Assembly (NCBI GenBank): GCA_041743425.1
Contig: JBGTMS010000190.1
Location: 1-50,071, forward strand
Direction of reading: 5' to 3'
Origin: JTS-RE37 sp041743425
GTDB lineage: Bacteria > Bacteroidota > Bacteroidia > Flavobacteriales > Flavobacteriaceae
DNA: 50,071 bases
In this document: piece after piece, positions 31,871 to 41,183 of the stretch
How the letters are laid out: every line of letters starts with the position of its first letter
Numbering within the stretch: position 1 is the first letter of the stretch
The notes under the pieces: model-generated
What the model was told of the DNA's origin: nothing
The model's database searches: none
Seen by the model: the letters and a program-made list of their open reading frames with translations, nothing else
Made by a program: the position numbers and the translations under genes

Positions 31871-33754
31871 GTGGGCAGAAAGTATGTATTTGATTTTGAC
31901 AGCACCCTGACAAGAGTAGAAGCGCTGGATGTACTGGCCGAAATGACATTAAAGGGAAGGTCAGATAAGGATAGCATAATAAATGAGATCCGGCAAATTA
32001 CAAATCTAGGAATTGACGGCGAAATTTCATTTACCGAATCCCTGGAACGCAGAATAAAACTATTGGGAGCACACCGGGACGACCTCGGGCAACTCGTTTC
32101 GGAACTGCGACAAAAGATTTCTAAATCCATTGCTTCCAATAAGGAATTTTTCCAGACGTATTCTGAAGATATCTACGTTATTTCCTGTGGTTTCAAGGAG
32201 TTTATTGATCCGATTGTCAGTGAGTACAATATTCCTTCGGATAGGGTATTCGCGAATACCTTTGAATTTGATGATGAGGGGAATATTGTAGGTTTTGATG
32301 AGCAGAACGTACTGGCCTCGCACAACGGGAAAATAGCATGCCTTAAATTGCTGAATTTACAGGGTGAAGTTCAGGTAATTGGCGACGGCTACAGTGACTA
32401 TGTCATGCGGCAGGCAGGAATTGCTGATAAGTTCTTCGCGTATACCGAAAATGTTCACCGCGAAAAGGCAGCGAGTAACGCTGACCATATTACACCAAAC
32501 ATGGATGAATTTCTTTTTGTAAATGATTTGCCCAGAAATATTTCATATCCCAAAAACAGGATAAAGATTTTACTGTTGGAGAATGTGCACCCGGCAGCAT
32601 TTGAGAATCTGTCCGGGGATGGATTTTCTGTTGAACTGGTCAAAAACAGCCTGTCGGAGGAAGAGCTCATTTCGCGTATCAGCGGGGTGCATGTCCTCGG
32701 CATCAGGTCTAAAACGCAGGTAACCGCAAAGGTGCTGGCGGCAGCGAATAAATTACTTGTAGTCGGTGCTTTTTGCATTGGCACCACCCAGATCGACCTT
32801 GAAGAATGCAAAAGAAAAGGAGTAGTTGTTTTTAATGCTCCCTACAGTAATACCAGATCCGTAGTTGAATTGGCCATAGGGGAGATTATTATGCTGATGC
32901 GCTCTATTTTTCCAAGAAGTATGGAGCTCCACGGCGGACAGTGGAATAAAACAGCCACCAATGCCAGGGAAATCCGCGGAAAACACCTCGGAATTGTCGG
33001 ATATGGAAATATAGGGAAACAACTTTCAGTCCTCGCTGAATCAATGGGGATGAGGGTCTATTATTATGACATCAATGACCAGCTTGCCCTTGGAAACGCA
33101 ATTAAATGCTCAACACTCGAAGACCTGCTTAATGTTTCGGATGTGGTATCATTACATGTGGATGATAATAAGGCGAACCACAATCTTATAGGGGAAAGAG
33201 AAATCAAACAAATGAGGGACAGTGCCATGCTGATCAATCTTTCAAGGGGCTTTGTAGTTGATATAGGAGCCCTGGTAGCTGCCCTGAAAAATGGTAAACT
33301 GGCTGGTGCGGCGGTTGATGTGTATCCTGAGGAACCCAGCAGCAATGGGAATTACAGTACCGAACTGAGAGGATTGGACAATGTGATCCTCACACCTCAT
33401 ATCGGTGGAAGTACAGAAGAAGCACAGCGCGATATTGCTGATTTCGTTCCAAATAAGATCATGGACTACATGAATTCAGGAAGTACGGTGGACGCGGTCA
33501 ATTTCCCGAATATCAGACTGCCCAAACAAAACAAAGCCCACCGATTCCTGCATATTCACAGAAACGTTCCGGGCATCATGGCGCGGATAAATGAAGTTTT
33601 GGCTCGGTTCGACATGAATATTACCGGCCAGTACCTCTCAACGGATAACGAGGTTGGTTATGTGATCACGGATCTTGACAAGGAGTATAATAAGGAGGTT
33701 CTCAAGGCCCTGAAAAAAGTGGAAAATACGATCAAATTCAGGGTACTGTATTAA
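31871..33754 (+). CDS. Fused phosphoserine phosphatase / D-3-phosphoglycerate dehydrogenase
   Basis: A 627-residue bifunctional serine-synthesis enzyme. Residues 1-210 are a HAD phosphatase of the SerB type: DFDSTLT (nucleophile Asp8, acid Asp10), VISCGF, and GDGYSD near 172. Residues about 230-540 are phosphoglycerate dehydrogenase: NAD motif GIVGYGNIGKQ near 372, catalytic Arg in NLSRG, Glu in YPEEP, and His in TPHIGGS. Residues 555-627 are a serine-binding ACT domain. It would carry the first and last steps of the pathway. The start is a GTG; the first residues (GRKYVFDFDST) match the family N-terminus and no in-frame ATG exists nearby. An out-of-frame ATG at 31858 opens an 11-codon ORF overlapping it. 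Confidence 0.95.
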   Translation: MGRKYVFDFDSTLTRVEALDVLAEMTLKGRSDKDSIINEIRQITNLGIDGEISFTESLERRIKLLGAHRDDLGQLVSELRQKISKSIASNKEFFQTYSEDIYVISCGFKEFIDPIVSEYNIPSDRVFANTFEFDDEGNIVGFDEQNVLASHNGKIACLKLLNLQGEVQVIGDGYSDYVMRQAGIADKFFAYTENVHREKAASNADHITPNMDEFLFVNDLPRNISYPKNRIKILLLENVHPAAFENLSGDGFSVELVKNSLSEEELISRISGVHVLGIRSKTQVTAKVLAAANKLLVVGAFCIGTTQIDLEECKRKGVVVFNAPYSNTRSVVELAIGEIIMLMRSIFPRSMELHGGQWNKTATNAREIRGKHLGIVGYGNIGKQLSVLAESMGMRVYYYDINDQLALGNAIKCSTLEDLLNVSDVVSLHVDDNKANHNLIGEREIKQMRDSAMLINLSRGFVVDIGALVAALKNGKLAGAAVDVYPEEPSSNGNYSTELRGLDNVILTPHIGGSTEEAQRDIADFVPNKIMDYMNSGSTVDAVNFPNIRLPKQNKAHRFLHIHRNVPGIMARINEVLARFDMNITGQYLSTDNEVGYVITDLDKEYNKEVLKALKKVENTIKFRVLY

Positions 33755-33783
33755 GATCCAACCTGGGTGGCGCTCCGGAAACC

Positions 33784-34533
33784 TTATTTATGAATATGTC
33801 CGGCCTTCACAAATATTGGGAAGCGTGCGGTTATTAAAGAATGATTACTTACTTTCTTTTTAAGTTCCGGGAGGAGGTCATTTAAAGGATTACGGTTGCC
33901 ACTCCGGATACTGTTTTGCACAGCTGACCAGGAATTGAGGTAGCCCGCAAGTCCTTCAAGGGACATTTGTTGTTCCGTCACAATATTTTTTGTTATTGAT
34001 ACCTCGGGAAACGGAAAATCAATGTGGGCATATTCCTGTTCTATATGAGCTCTTTCCGGGTCCCAAAATGGCAACAATTCCTCGTACAATCCCGAGATCA
34101 AAGCATCGATATCCGGGCGTACCCTCAGAAGTCCGTAACCCCATACGGCGAGTGTAGCGCCGGATTTTGCCACTCTGAAGGCCTCCTTAAAAAATAAAGG
34201 GATGTCAAACCAATGCAGCGCCTGGGCAACTGTAATAAGGTCAAAGAAGTCTGCGGGAAAATTGCTTTTTTCCGCCCTCCCGATCTCATAGGTAACTCCG
34301 GGGGATTCCGGTGCCTGCTGTATTTGTTCCCGGCTGACGTCCGTTGCTTTTACTTCCGAAAAATGATGGGCCAGCACAGTTGCCACTTGCCCATTTCCAG
34401 TACCACAGTCCCAACAGAGATTCCTGCCGGAGGTAATACGCAATATTTCATCGTAAAGGACAGAGGGATATACCGGACGGAACTGCTGGTAGGCCCTGGC
34501 ATGTCCGGAAAATCTGTCAAGGGCTTTTTTCAT
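33784..34533 (-). CDS. Class I SAM-dependent methyltransferase
   Basis: A 249-residue methyltransferase. The SAM-binding motif I is LCWDCGTGNGQVATVLA near 39-55, followed by VKATDVSREQIQQA (acidic residue binding the ribose) and the FDLITVAQALHWF segment near 98-110. The N-terminus, FSGHARAYQQFRPVYPSVLYDEIL, is typical of the methyltransferase type 11 group that includes trans-aconitate-methyltransferase-like proteins. The substrate cannot be inferred. It starts 2 nt after the stop of rlmH, on the same strand, so the two are an operon. Confidence 0.88.
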   Translation of the reverse strand: MKKALDRFSGHARAYQQFRPVYPSVLYDEILRITSGRNLCWDCGTGNGQVATVLAHHFSEVKATDVSREQIQQAPESPGVTYEIGRAEKSNFPADFFDLITVAQALHWFDIPLFFKEAFRVAKSGATLAVWGYGLLRVRPDIDALISGLYEELLPFWDPERAHIEQEYAHIDFPFPEVSITKNIVTEQQMSLEGLAGYLNSWSAVQNSIRSGNRNPLNDLLPELKKKVSNHSLITARFPIFVKAGHIHK

Positions 34534-34535
34534 AT

Positions 34536-35009
34536 TTACTGATGATGATATGGTTCATTTTTTAGGATGGTAAAGGCCCGGTATAGTTGTTCCAGAATAA
34601 TGATGCGCACCAACTGATGCGGGAAGGTCATTTCGGACAGACTCACACGTTCCCTGACCGCGGATTGCAGCGTCTCCCCAAAGCCATAGGGCCCTCCTAT
34701 AACAATGACAAGTTGCTTTGCACCGGAATTCATATACTTCTGCAGCTGCCCGGCAAAGGCCACAGACGAATAGCTTTTACCATTTTCATCCAGTAATAAC
34801 ACCACATCACCTGCTTTAATTTTTTTCAGGACTGCTTTCGCTTCCATTTCCATTTGTACGATGACAGGGATATTTTTGGTATTCCTGATATCCGGGATGA
34901 TATCCATTTGAAAGTTGATATAATGTGATAGCCGGTCCGTATATTCAGAAATAAGATTCTGAACCATCAGTTGATCCGTTTTGCCAATAGCCAGCAGTTT
35001 TATGGTCAT
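34536..35009 (-). CDS. rlmH: 23S rRNA (pseudouridine-1915 N3)-methyltransferase RlmH
   Basis: A 157-residue SPOUT enzyme that methylates pseudouridine 1915 of 23S rRNA in assembled ribosomes. The start at 35009 gives MTIKLLAIGKTDQLMVQNLISEY, the family N-terminus. An upstream in-frame ATG at 35063 adds 18 residues outside the family and is rejected. Signature stretches are VVLLLDENGKSYSS, LVIVIGGPYGFGE (SAM-binding knot), and FPHQLVRIIILEQLYRAFTI at the C-terminus. It precedes the SAM methyltransferase by 2 nt and is divergent from nadC. Confidence 0.95.
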   Translation of the reverse strand: MTIKLLAIGKTDQLMVQNLISEYTDRLSHYINFQMDIIPDIRNTKNIPVIVQMEMEAKAVLKKIKAGDVVLLLDENGKSYSSVAFAGQLQKYMNSGAKQLVIVIGGPYGFGETLQSAVRERVSLSEMTFPHQLVRIIILEQLYRAFTILKNEPYHHQ

Positions 35010-35167
35010 TCTGCTAAGGTAGTCCCGCAGCGCACAAACTCCAAACGGATCCCTGTAAACCATCCAATCTTAAAGGCAAAGACAGAGGTTTTGAATGCTT
35101 GCCAAAGGCACGTGTCTTTATCTCAACCAAAACTATTTAGTACTTTAGCGGATTACTAAAGGCTGCT

Positions 35168-36025
35168 ATGATATCCGAGGAGCAATTTCAGAAAGAGATT
35201 TCGCTGATCATTCAGAATGGTATAAGAGAAGATGTTGGAGAAGGTGATCATAGCTCGCTCGCCTGCATTCCACAGGCGGCAAGGGGCAGTGCCCGGCTTC
35301 TTGTAAAAGAGGCGTGCGTACTGGCCGGAATAAACTTTGCGCGCGCGGTTTTTAATTATGTAGATCCGAAGCTTCAGTTCCGTATGCTTTTAAATGAAGG
35401 ACAATGGGGACATCCCGGAGATATTGCGTTCTATGTCGAAGGTGGTTCAAGAAGTATTTTAAAGGCGGAAAGGCTGGTATTGAATGCCATGCAGCGAATG
35501 AGTGCAATCGCTACCAAAACACAGCAGTACGTAACGCTCCTTAAAGGTACAGGAACTAAAATACTGGATACCCGCAAAACCACGCCAGGGATAAGGGCCC
35601 TGGAAAAGTGGGCAGTGCGGATTGGCGGGGGAGAGAACCACCGGTTTGCCCTATATGATATGATAATGCTTAAAGACAATCACCTGGACTTTGCAGGCGG
35701 GATCACAGCAGCTATCACTAAAACTCGTGAATATCTTCTGAGGACCGGTAAGGATCTCAGGATTATCGTGGAAGCCCGCAATATGGAAGAAGTCGCAGAA
35801 ATCCTGGAATCCGAAGATGTATACCGGATCCTACTGGATAATTTTAATTTTGAGGAAACCAGGGAAGCGGTGCGCCTTATTGGTAACCGCTGCCTCACAG
35901 AATCTTCCGGAAACATCAACGAGAACACCATCAGAAAGTACGCCGAATGTGGTGTTGATTATATTTCTTCAGGCGCTCTTACCCATTCGGTGATTAATAA
36001 GGACATGAGTCTTAAAGCAATTTAA
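35168..36025 (+). CDS. nadC: Nicotinate-nucleotide pyrophosphorylase (carboxylating)
   Basis: This enzyme makes nicotinate mononucleotide from quinolinate and PRPP in NAD synthesis. The 285-residue protein has REDVGEGDHSSLACIP near 20-35, and DTRKTTPGIRALEKWAVRIGGGENHRFALYDMIMLKDNH near 138-176, which holds the substrate-binding Arg, Lys and His residues. The C-terminal ESSGNINENTIRKYAECGVDYISSGALTHS completes the type II PRTase barrel. A -7-like box, TACTTTAG (35141-35148), lies 20 nt before the start. The YihY gene begins at the base after its stop. Confidence 0.96.
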   Translation: MISEEQFQKEISLIIQNGIREDVGEGDHSSLACIPQAARGSARLLVKEACVLAGINFARAVFNYVDPKLQFRMLLNEGQWGHPGDIAFYVEGGSRSILKAERLVLNAMQRMSAIATKTQQYVTLLKGTGTKILDTRKTTPGIRALEKWAVRIGGGENHRFALYDMIMLKDNHLDFAGGITAAITKTREYLLRTGKDLRIIVEARNMEEVAEILESEDVYRILLDNFNFEETREAVRLIGNRCLTESSGNINENTIRKYAECGVDYISSGALTHSVINKDMSLKAI

Positions 36026-37006
36026 ATGAGACGACCTTTCCTTGATCAATTGAAGCATTTCCTGAAGATCAACAGGCTTATTCAATTTACCAAGGATATT
36101 AAATTACCTGCTTTTGAAGGAATGTCATTGCATGGGCTTTTACAGCTTTACTTTAAGGGGATTGTGCAGGGCACGCTTTCTATCAGGGCCAGCGCTATTT
36201 CCTTCAATCTTTTTATGGCCCTGTTCCCACTAATGATCTTCCTCTTAACTCTCGCACCCTTTCTGATCCAGTATGTCAGTGTGGATAACGACAATTTTGA
36301 CGCGCAGTTTCTGACATTTCTCGAATCGTTTCTCCCGAGAGCCACAGGAGAATACTTTGGGGAAATCTACCACCAGATTAAAGATCAGAAGAGCGGGGGC
36401 TTGCTCTCCTCCGCCTTTCTATTTTCTATTTTTCTAATGGCCAATGGGGTAAGTGCCATCTTTGGAGGATTTGAGAGCTCTTATCACAATATGCTAAACA
36501 GAAATTTCTTTAAACAATACGCTTACGCACTGATGGTCGGACTCATCCTGTCCGTGCTTATAATTGTAGGGGCGGTGTTCTATCTGTATTTTGAAGTATA
36601 TGTCCTGAAATATTTAAGTGATTTTGCTGCCAGGACAGGTGGATATGTGCTTGAAAAGGGTGAAATTCGTGGGGTGCAGATTGGTAAGTTCATCTTTTTT
36701 ATCCTTCTGACCTACTTCACCACAGCCATCCTTTACTACTTTGGAACCGCAGAGGGAAAACAGGCCAAATTTTTCTCGTATGGGGCATTGCAGACCACCC
36801 TGCTATTTCTTTTAACTTCGTATCTTTTCGGAGTGTATGTTGAAAAAATTGCCAATTACAACGAATTGTATGGGGCCCTTGGGGGATTATTGATTCTGAT
36901 GGTCTACATATGGCTCAATGCCAACATACTATTACTTGGCTTTGAACTGAATGCCACCCTGAACGTCTTTCGGAATAAACAGTTAAAATATGGTAGGTCT
37001 GAATAA
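36026..37006 (+). CDS. YihY/virulence factor BrkB family membrane protein
   Basis: A 326-residue inner-membrane protein with six transmembrane helices. Landmarks are the N-terminal SIRASAISFNLFMALFPLMIFLLTLAPF near 50-77 and LYGALGGLLILMVYIWLNANILLLGFELNA near 280-310, the characteristic final segment of the family. Family members were once thought to be RNase BN but this was corrected; the transport role proposed for some is not proved. It starts directly after the nadC stop and overlaps the DUF2147 gene by 17 nt, so the three genes nadC, yihY-like and DUF2147 look cotranscribed. Confidence 0.9.
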   Translation: MRRPFLDQLKHFLKINRLIQFTKDIKLPAFEGMSLHGLLQLYFKGIVQGTLSIRASAISFNLFMALFPLMIFLLTLAPFLIQYVSVDNDNFDAQFLTFLESFLPRATGEYFGEIYHQIKDQKSGGLLSSAFLFSIFLMANGVSAIFGGFESSYHNMLNRNFFKQYAYALMVGLILSVLIIVGAVFYLYFEVYVLKYLSDFAARTGGYVLEKGEIRGVQIGKFIFFILLTYFTTAILYYFGTAEGKQAKFFSYGALQTTLLFLLTSYLFGVYVEKIANYNELYGALGGLLILMVYIWLNANILLLGFELNATLNVFRNKQLKYGRSE

Positions 37007-37427
37007 GTATCTGGTAGCGGCAGTTTTTTTTTGTTGCACCTGCCTGATCCAGGCACAAGGCGTTTTTGGCAAGTGGAAAACTATTGATGACCGGACAGGT
37101 AAGCCCAAAGCTGTTATTGATGTCTATAAAAAAGACGGCCTGATGCACGGGAAGGTTTCCAGGATTCTCGAAAAGGGCCGGGAGGATGCCTTGTGTGTGA
37201 AATGTGAAGGGGAACTTAAAGATCAACCTATCGTGGGTATGAAAATTATTGACGGTCTTAAGGAGGATGACGGGGAATGGAAAGGCAAAACGCTCTTTGA
37301 TCCCGAACAGGCCATGACTTTTCGGTGCAGGATCTGGTTAAATCCGGAGAATGAGGACGAATTGAAGGTCAGAGGTTATCTGTCCTTGCTCTACAGAACA
37401 CAAACCTGGCTACGGGTGGAAGAATAG
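36990..37427 (+). CDS. DUF2147 exported protein
   Basis: A 145-residue protein with a signal peptide (about 1-23, ending IQAQG). The mature part matches DUF2147: VFGKWKTIDDRTGKPKAVIDVYKKDGLMHGKVSRIL, then IVGMKIIDGLKEDDGEWKGKTLFDPEQAMTFRCRIWL, and the ending YLSLLYRTQTWLRV. The family forms small lipocalin-like beta-barrels in the periplasm, with unknown ligands. A Cys pair is present in ALCVKCEGEL. It overlaps the YihY gene by 17 nt and is followed 9 nt later by priA. Confidence 0.88.
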   Translation: MVGLNKYLVAAVFFCCTCLIQAQGVFGKWKTIDDRTGKPKAVIDVYKKDGLMHGKVSRILEKGREDALCVKCEGELKDQPIVGMKIIDGLKEDDGEWKGKTLFDPEQAMTFRCRIWLNPENEDELKVRGYLSLLYRTQTWLRVEE

Positions 37428-37436
37428 AGACAGTCC

Positions 37437-39893
37437 ATGGCCTACTTCGCGAATGTCATCCTGCCGATTCCCTTAGAAAAGCTTTATACTTATCTCCTTA
37501 GTGACAAGGAGGCATCCGAGCTGCAACCGGGAATGAGGGTCGCGGTTCCATTTGGGAAGGCAAGGATATATACTGCGCTGATTTATGAAATTCATCAAAC
37601 ACCTCCAGGGGTTTATGAGCCGAAGGAAATATATCAGATTCTTGATCAGCAGCCAACGGTTAATAATTATCAGCTGCGCCACTGGAAGTGGATAGCTGAT
37701 TATTATATGTGTTCCCTCGGTGAAGTGTTCAGAAGCGCGGTACCTGCAGCCCTATTGCTCGAGAGTGAAACCACCATTCTAAGAAATAGCTCTTATCAGA
37801 ATGGGGATGAAGATCTCAACGACGAGGAATTTCTGATCATGGAAGCGTTGCAGCATCAATCTTCCCTTAAGGTAACGGATGTTAGCGCTATTCTGGAAAA
37901 GAAAAAGGTATTGCCTGTGCTTAACAACCTAATTGCAAAAAGGGCCATCCGGCTGAAAGAAGAATTAGTAGATCAGTACAAGCCCAAACTACTCACCTAT
38001 ATCAGGGCCGGAAATGCCAGTCGATCAGGTGGCGGACTGAAGGTTATAATTGAATCCCTTCAAAGAGCTCCCATGCAGCAACAGGCGCTCCTGGGATTTT
38101 TTCAATTACAAGCTCAAACCAAAAAACCGGTAAAGCTCCAGGATCTCGAGCAGTATGCAAAAGTTTCCAGGCCCGTGCTGCGGTCTTTGGTCGAAAAGGA
38201 AATTTTGGAGGAGTATCTTATACGTACTGACAGGCTTGATTTTAGCGGGGATGCAGATGCTGTTGCGATTAAACAACTGAACCAGGTTCAGTCCAATGCA
38301 CTGGAGCAGATCAGGGAGGCGTTCAAAATAGAGAAAACCACCTTGTTGCATGGGGTCACTTCTTCCGGGAAAACGGAAGTTTATGCAGAATTACTGAAGG
38401 AATATCTGGGTCAGGGAAGACAGGCGCTCTATCTCGTACCTGAAATTGCTTTAACCACTCAGCTCATAGGCAGGCTACAAGCCTATTTCGGAGAATTCAT
38501 TTCCGTGTATCATTCGCGGTACAACCTTCAGGAAAGGGTGGAAGTTTGGAATAATGTTGCCGCTAAAAAATCAAAAGCGCAACTCATTATAGGTGCGCGT
38601 TCTGCCCTGCTGCTTCCGTACGCTGATCTTGGTCTCATTATCATTGATGAAGAACATGAAGCCTCCTATAAACAATTCGACCCTGCCCCACGGTATCATG
38701 CCAGAGACGCCGCAATAGTGCTGGCCGGCCATCACCGGGCTGCTGTACTGCTTGGTTCAGCTACGCCAAGTCTGGAATCTTACTATAATGTCAGGACAGG
38801 AAAATATGGTTATGCAAGGATAGACCAGCGGTTTGGAGAGGTGAAGATGCCGGAAATCTCCCTCATTGATATCAGGGAACAATCCAGAAAGAAACGCATG
38901 AAAGGTCATTTTTCCTTTGAACTTACGGAGGCTATAAATCATGCATTGCAGCTTGGAGAACAGGTAATCCTCTTTCAGAACAGAAGAGGCTTTGCCCCGA
39001 TTGTCGAATGTACCACCTGCGGTCATTCTCCTCAATGTCCTAATTGTGATGTCAGCCTCACATTTCATCAATATCTGGAACAATTGCGCTGTCATTATTG
39101 TGGATTTCATGAAGTCCTTGAGCAGGCCTGTCGTGCCTGCGGCAGTTTTACCCTGGACACTAAAGGCTTTGGCACCGAACAGGTGGAGGCAGAGCTTAAA
39201 ACGCTCTTTCCTTCCGTGAAAACCGGGCGTATGGACCTAGATAGTACACGTGGGAAATTTGCCTATGAAAAAATTATAACCTCATTCGAGCAACAGGATG
39301 TAGACGTGTTGGTAGGGACCCAGATGCTTACCAAAGGACTGGATTTCAGGAATGTGGGATTGGTCGGTATCATGAATGCGGATTCCCTTTTTAATTTTCC
39401 GGATTTCAGGGCACACGAACGCAGTTTCCAGTTGCTGACCCAGGTTGCAGGGAGAGCGGGACGCACAAAAAAACAAGGCAGAGTCATCATACAGACGTAT
39501 AATCCCTATCATCAGATTTTGCAGCAGGTAATCATCGCGGATTACGAATCGATGTTTCGCGATCAGTTGTATGAGCGGGAACAGTATGGATATCCTCCAT
39601 CGAAGCGATTGATCCGCATCACCTTTAAACATAAGGAGTACAACAGGTTGAATGAAGCTTCGGACTGGTTTGCAAAGGGCTTAAGGAATGTTTTTGATTC
39701 TGGTATCCTGGGACCTGAATTTCCGGTGGTCGCAAGGATAAGGAATCAGTACATAAAACACATCCTGGTAAAGATACCTAAAGAAGGCTCCCTGGTAAAA
39801 ACAAAAAATAGCATCAAAAGAATAGAAAAATCCTTTAATGCTATTTCCCAGTACCGTGCGGTGAGGGTGATTTACAATGTGGACCACTTGTGA
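37437..39893 (+). CDS. priA: Primosomal protein N' (replication restart helicase)
   Basis: An 818-residue PriA that reloads the replisome at stalled forks. The N-terminal DNA-binding domain has FANVILPIPLEKLYTYLL and PGMRVAVPFGKARIYTALI. The helicase has Walker A GVTSSGKTEVYAEL near 302-315, DEEHEASYKQ (motif II) and GSATPSLESY (motif III). The zinc-binding module contains CxxC pairs in CTTCGHSPQCPNCDVS and CHYCGF, ending CRACGS. GTEQVEAELKTLFP, then QMLTKGLDF and AGRAGRTKKQG (motif VI) follow. It lies 9 nt after DUF2147. It ends adjacent to the convergent LytTR regulator gene with no gap. Confidence 0.96.
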   Translation: MAYFANVILPIPLEKLYTYLLSDKEASELQPGMRVAVPFGKARIYTALIYEIHQTPPGVYEPKEIYQILDQQPTVNNYQLRHWKWIADYYMCSLGEVFRSAVPAALLLESETTILRNSSYQNGDEDLNDEEFLIMEALQHQSSLKVTDVSAILEKKKVLPVLNNLIAKRAIRLKEELVDQYKPKLLTYIRAGNASRSGGGLKVIIESLQRAPMQQQALLGFFQLQAQTKKPVKLQDLEQYAKVSRPVLRSLVEKEILEEYLIRTDRLDFSGDADAVAIKQLNQVQSNALEQIREAFKIEKTTLLHGVTSSGKTEVYAELLKEYLGQGRQALYLVPEIALTTQLIGRLQAYFGEFISVYHSRYNLQERVEVWNNVAAKKSKAQLIIGARSALLLPYADLGLIIIDEEHEASYKQFDPAPRYHARDAAIVLAGHHRAAVLLGSATPSLESYYNVRTGKYGYARIDQRFGEVKMPEISLIDIREQSRKKRMKGHFSFELTEAINHALQLGEQVILFQNRRGFAPIVECTTCGHSPQCPNCDVSLTFHQYLEQLRCHYCGFHEVLEQACRACGSFTLDTKGFGTEQVEAELKTLFPSVKTGRMDLDSTRGKFAYEKIITSFEQQDVDVLVGTQMLTKGLDFRNVGLVGIMNADSLFNFPDFRAHERSFQLLTQVAGRAGRTKKQGRVIIQTYNPYHQILQQVIIADYESMFRDQLYEREQYGYPPSKRLIRITFKHKEYNRLNEASDWFAKGLRNVFDSGILGPEFPVVARIRNQYIKHILVKIPKEGSLVKTKNSIKRIEKSFNAISQYRAVRVIYNVDHL

Positions 39894-40586
39894 TCAGACA
39901 TTGCTGAGCGCCTCAGCCAATTCCGACTTTTTATTTCTGCTAAGAGGAATGGATCTTCCGCTTACCTCGACATTTTTACTGTTGAATTTTTCTATTTTTT
40001 CAAGGTTCACAATGTATGATTTGTGAATCCTTAAGAACTTCTCCTCTGGTAATTGCTGTTCAAAGGCCTTCATCGTCGAAAGTATGACAATATTGGCTTC
40101 ATCAGTAACCAGTTTGATATAATCGCCCAAAGCTTCAATCCACTTAATATCATTCAGGATTACCTTGCGCTTTTTAAGATTGCTCTTAACAAAGATATGC
40201 TCTTCATCCTCATTCACTTTATGGATTTGCTCAAATTTGGAAACTGCGCGCTTTACGGAAGCATCAAACCGTGCCATGGTGATGGGCTTGTGGAGGTAGT
40301 CGGTGACATCATAATCGAAGGCCTTGAGGGCGTAGTCAGGTTTCCCGGTGATCAAAATAACCTGAGGTCGGATCTCCAGTGATTCCAAAAGGTCAAAGCC
40401 GCTTATTATGGGCATTTCAACGTCAAGAAATATTAAATCAATCTCGTTGTTTTTAATGCCATTTTTAGCTTCAATAGCATTACTATACTCGGCTACCAGA
40501 GCCAGGTTGGGGTGATTATTCACCAACTTTGCAACTGCCATCCGTTGCATAGAGGAATCATCAACAACAATACTTCGTAAGGTCAT
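39894..40586 (-). CDS. LytTR-family response regulator, no adjacent kinase
   Basis: A 230-residue two-component response regulator when started at the ATG at 40586 (MTLRSIVVDDSSMQR). A further upstream ATG at 40691 adds 35 residues that fit no receiver domain and is rejected. The receiver has acidic Asp9/Asp10, phosphoacceptor Asp55 (IFLDVEMP), Thr80 and Lys100. The C-terminal LytTR DNA-binding domain includes VKSNLKKRKVILNDIKWIEALGDYIKL and FLRIHKSYIVNLEKIEKF. No sensor kinase is adjacent. It is convergent with priA and divergent from the rpsF operon. Confidence 0.93.
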   Translation of the reverse strand: MTLRSIVVDDSSMQRMAVAKLVNNHPNLALVAEYSNAIEAKNGIKNNEIDLIFLDVEMPIISGFDLLESLEIRPQVILITGKPDYALKAFDYDVTDYLHKPITMARFDASVKRAVSKFEQIHKVNEDEEHIFVKSNLKKRKVILNDIKWIEALGDYIKLVTDEANIVILSTMKAFEQQLPEEKFLRIHKSYIVNLEKIEKFNSKNVEVSGRSIPLSRNKKSELAEALSNV

Positions 40587-40786
40587 AATTGGGTCGAGTT
40601 GTGGGGTTGAATCATTGACAATGTACAGAAAAAAGATTTTTTCGCGCAACAAAAGTTGTAAACATTGCACAGAAAACTGTATAATTGGCAACGAACATAA
40701 GATTTAAATTTTGGTTAAGTTCAAAAGTATTTGGTAAAGCCTATTTTTGTAATTCTTCTAGGTATAACGAAGATTTTTCCGATTTC

Positions 40787-40817
40787 TTGTAAATGGTCTG
40801 ATAATTTCTTAGTTTTG
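40787..40817 (+). promoter_or_regulatory. Promoter of rpsF-rpsR-rplI
   Basis: TTG (40787-40789) and TAGTTTTG (40810-40817) are separated by 20 nt, a complete Bacteroidota promoter. The start would be near 40822, giving a leader of about 19 nt. A second possible -7 box, TATTTTTG, lies upstream at 40742-40749. Confidence 0.65.
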
Positions 40818-40840
40818 CGCTCCTAAAAATAGATATTAAT

Positions 40841-41179
40841 ATGAACCATTACGAAACTGTTTTCATCTTAAATCCCGTTCTATCTGACACTCAGATAGAG
40901 GAAACAGTAAAGAAATTCGAAGATTTCTTAAAAAAGAGCGGAGCCAAGATGGTCTCCAAGGAGAATTGGGGGCTAAAAAAACTGGCCTATCCCATCCAAC
41001 ACAAAAAGAGCGGTTTTTATCACTTATTTGAGTTTGCTGCACCCGGTGAGGCCATCGGCCCCTATGAGCAGGAATTTAAAAGAGACGAGCGCATCATGCG
41101 CTTTCTGACCGTCAGATTGGATAAACATGCCATTTTATGGGCTGAGAAAAGAAGAACGAAATTAACAGCTAAAGCATAA
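40841..41179 (+). CDS. rpsF: 30S ribosomal protein S6
   Basis: A 112-residue ribosomal protein S6, which binds the central domain of 16S rRNA together with S18. The start MNHYETVFILNPVLSDTQIEE and the central KLAYPIQHKKSGFYHLFEF are family hallmarks; RDERIMRFLTVRLDKHAILWAEKRR lies near the end. It leads the operon rpsF-rpsR-rplI, with 4 nt before rpsR. A strong promoter lies 24 nt upstream. Confidence 0.97.
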   Translation: MNHYETVFILNPVLSDTQIEETVKKFEDFLKKSGAKMVSKENWGLKKLAYPIQHKKSGFYHLFEFAAPGEAIGPYEQEFKRDERIMRFLTVRLDKHAILWAEKRRTKLTAKA

Positions 41180-41183
41180 GGAA

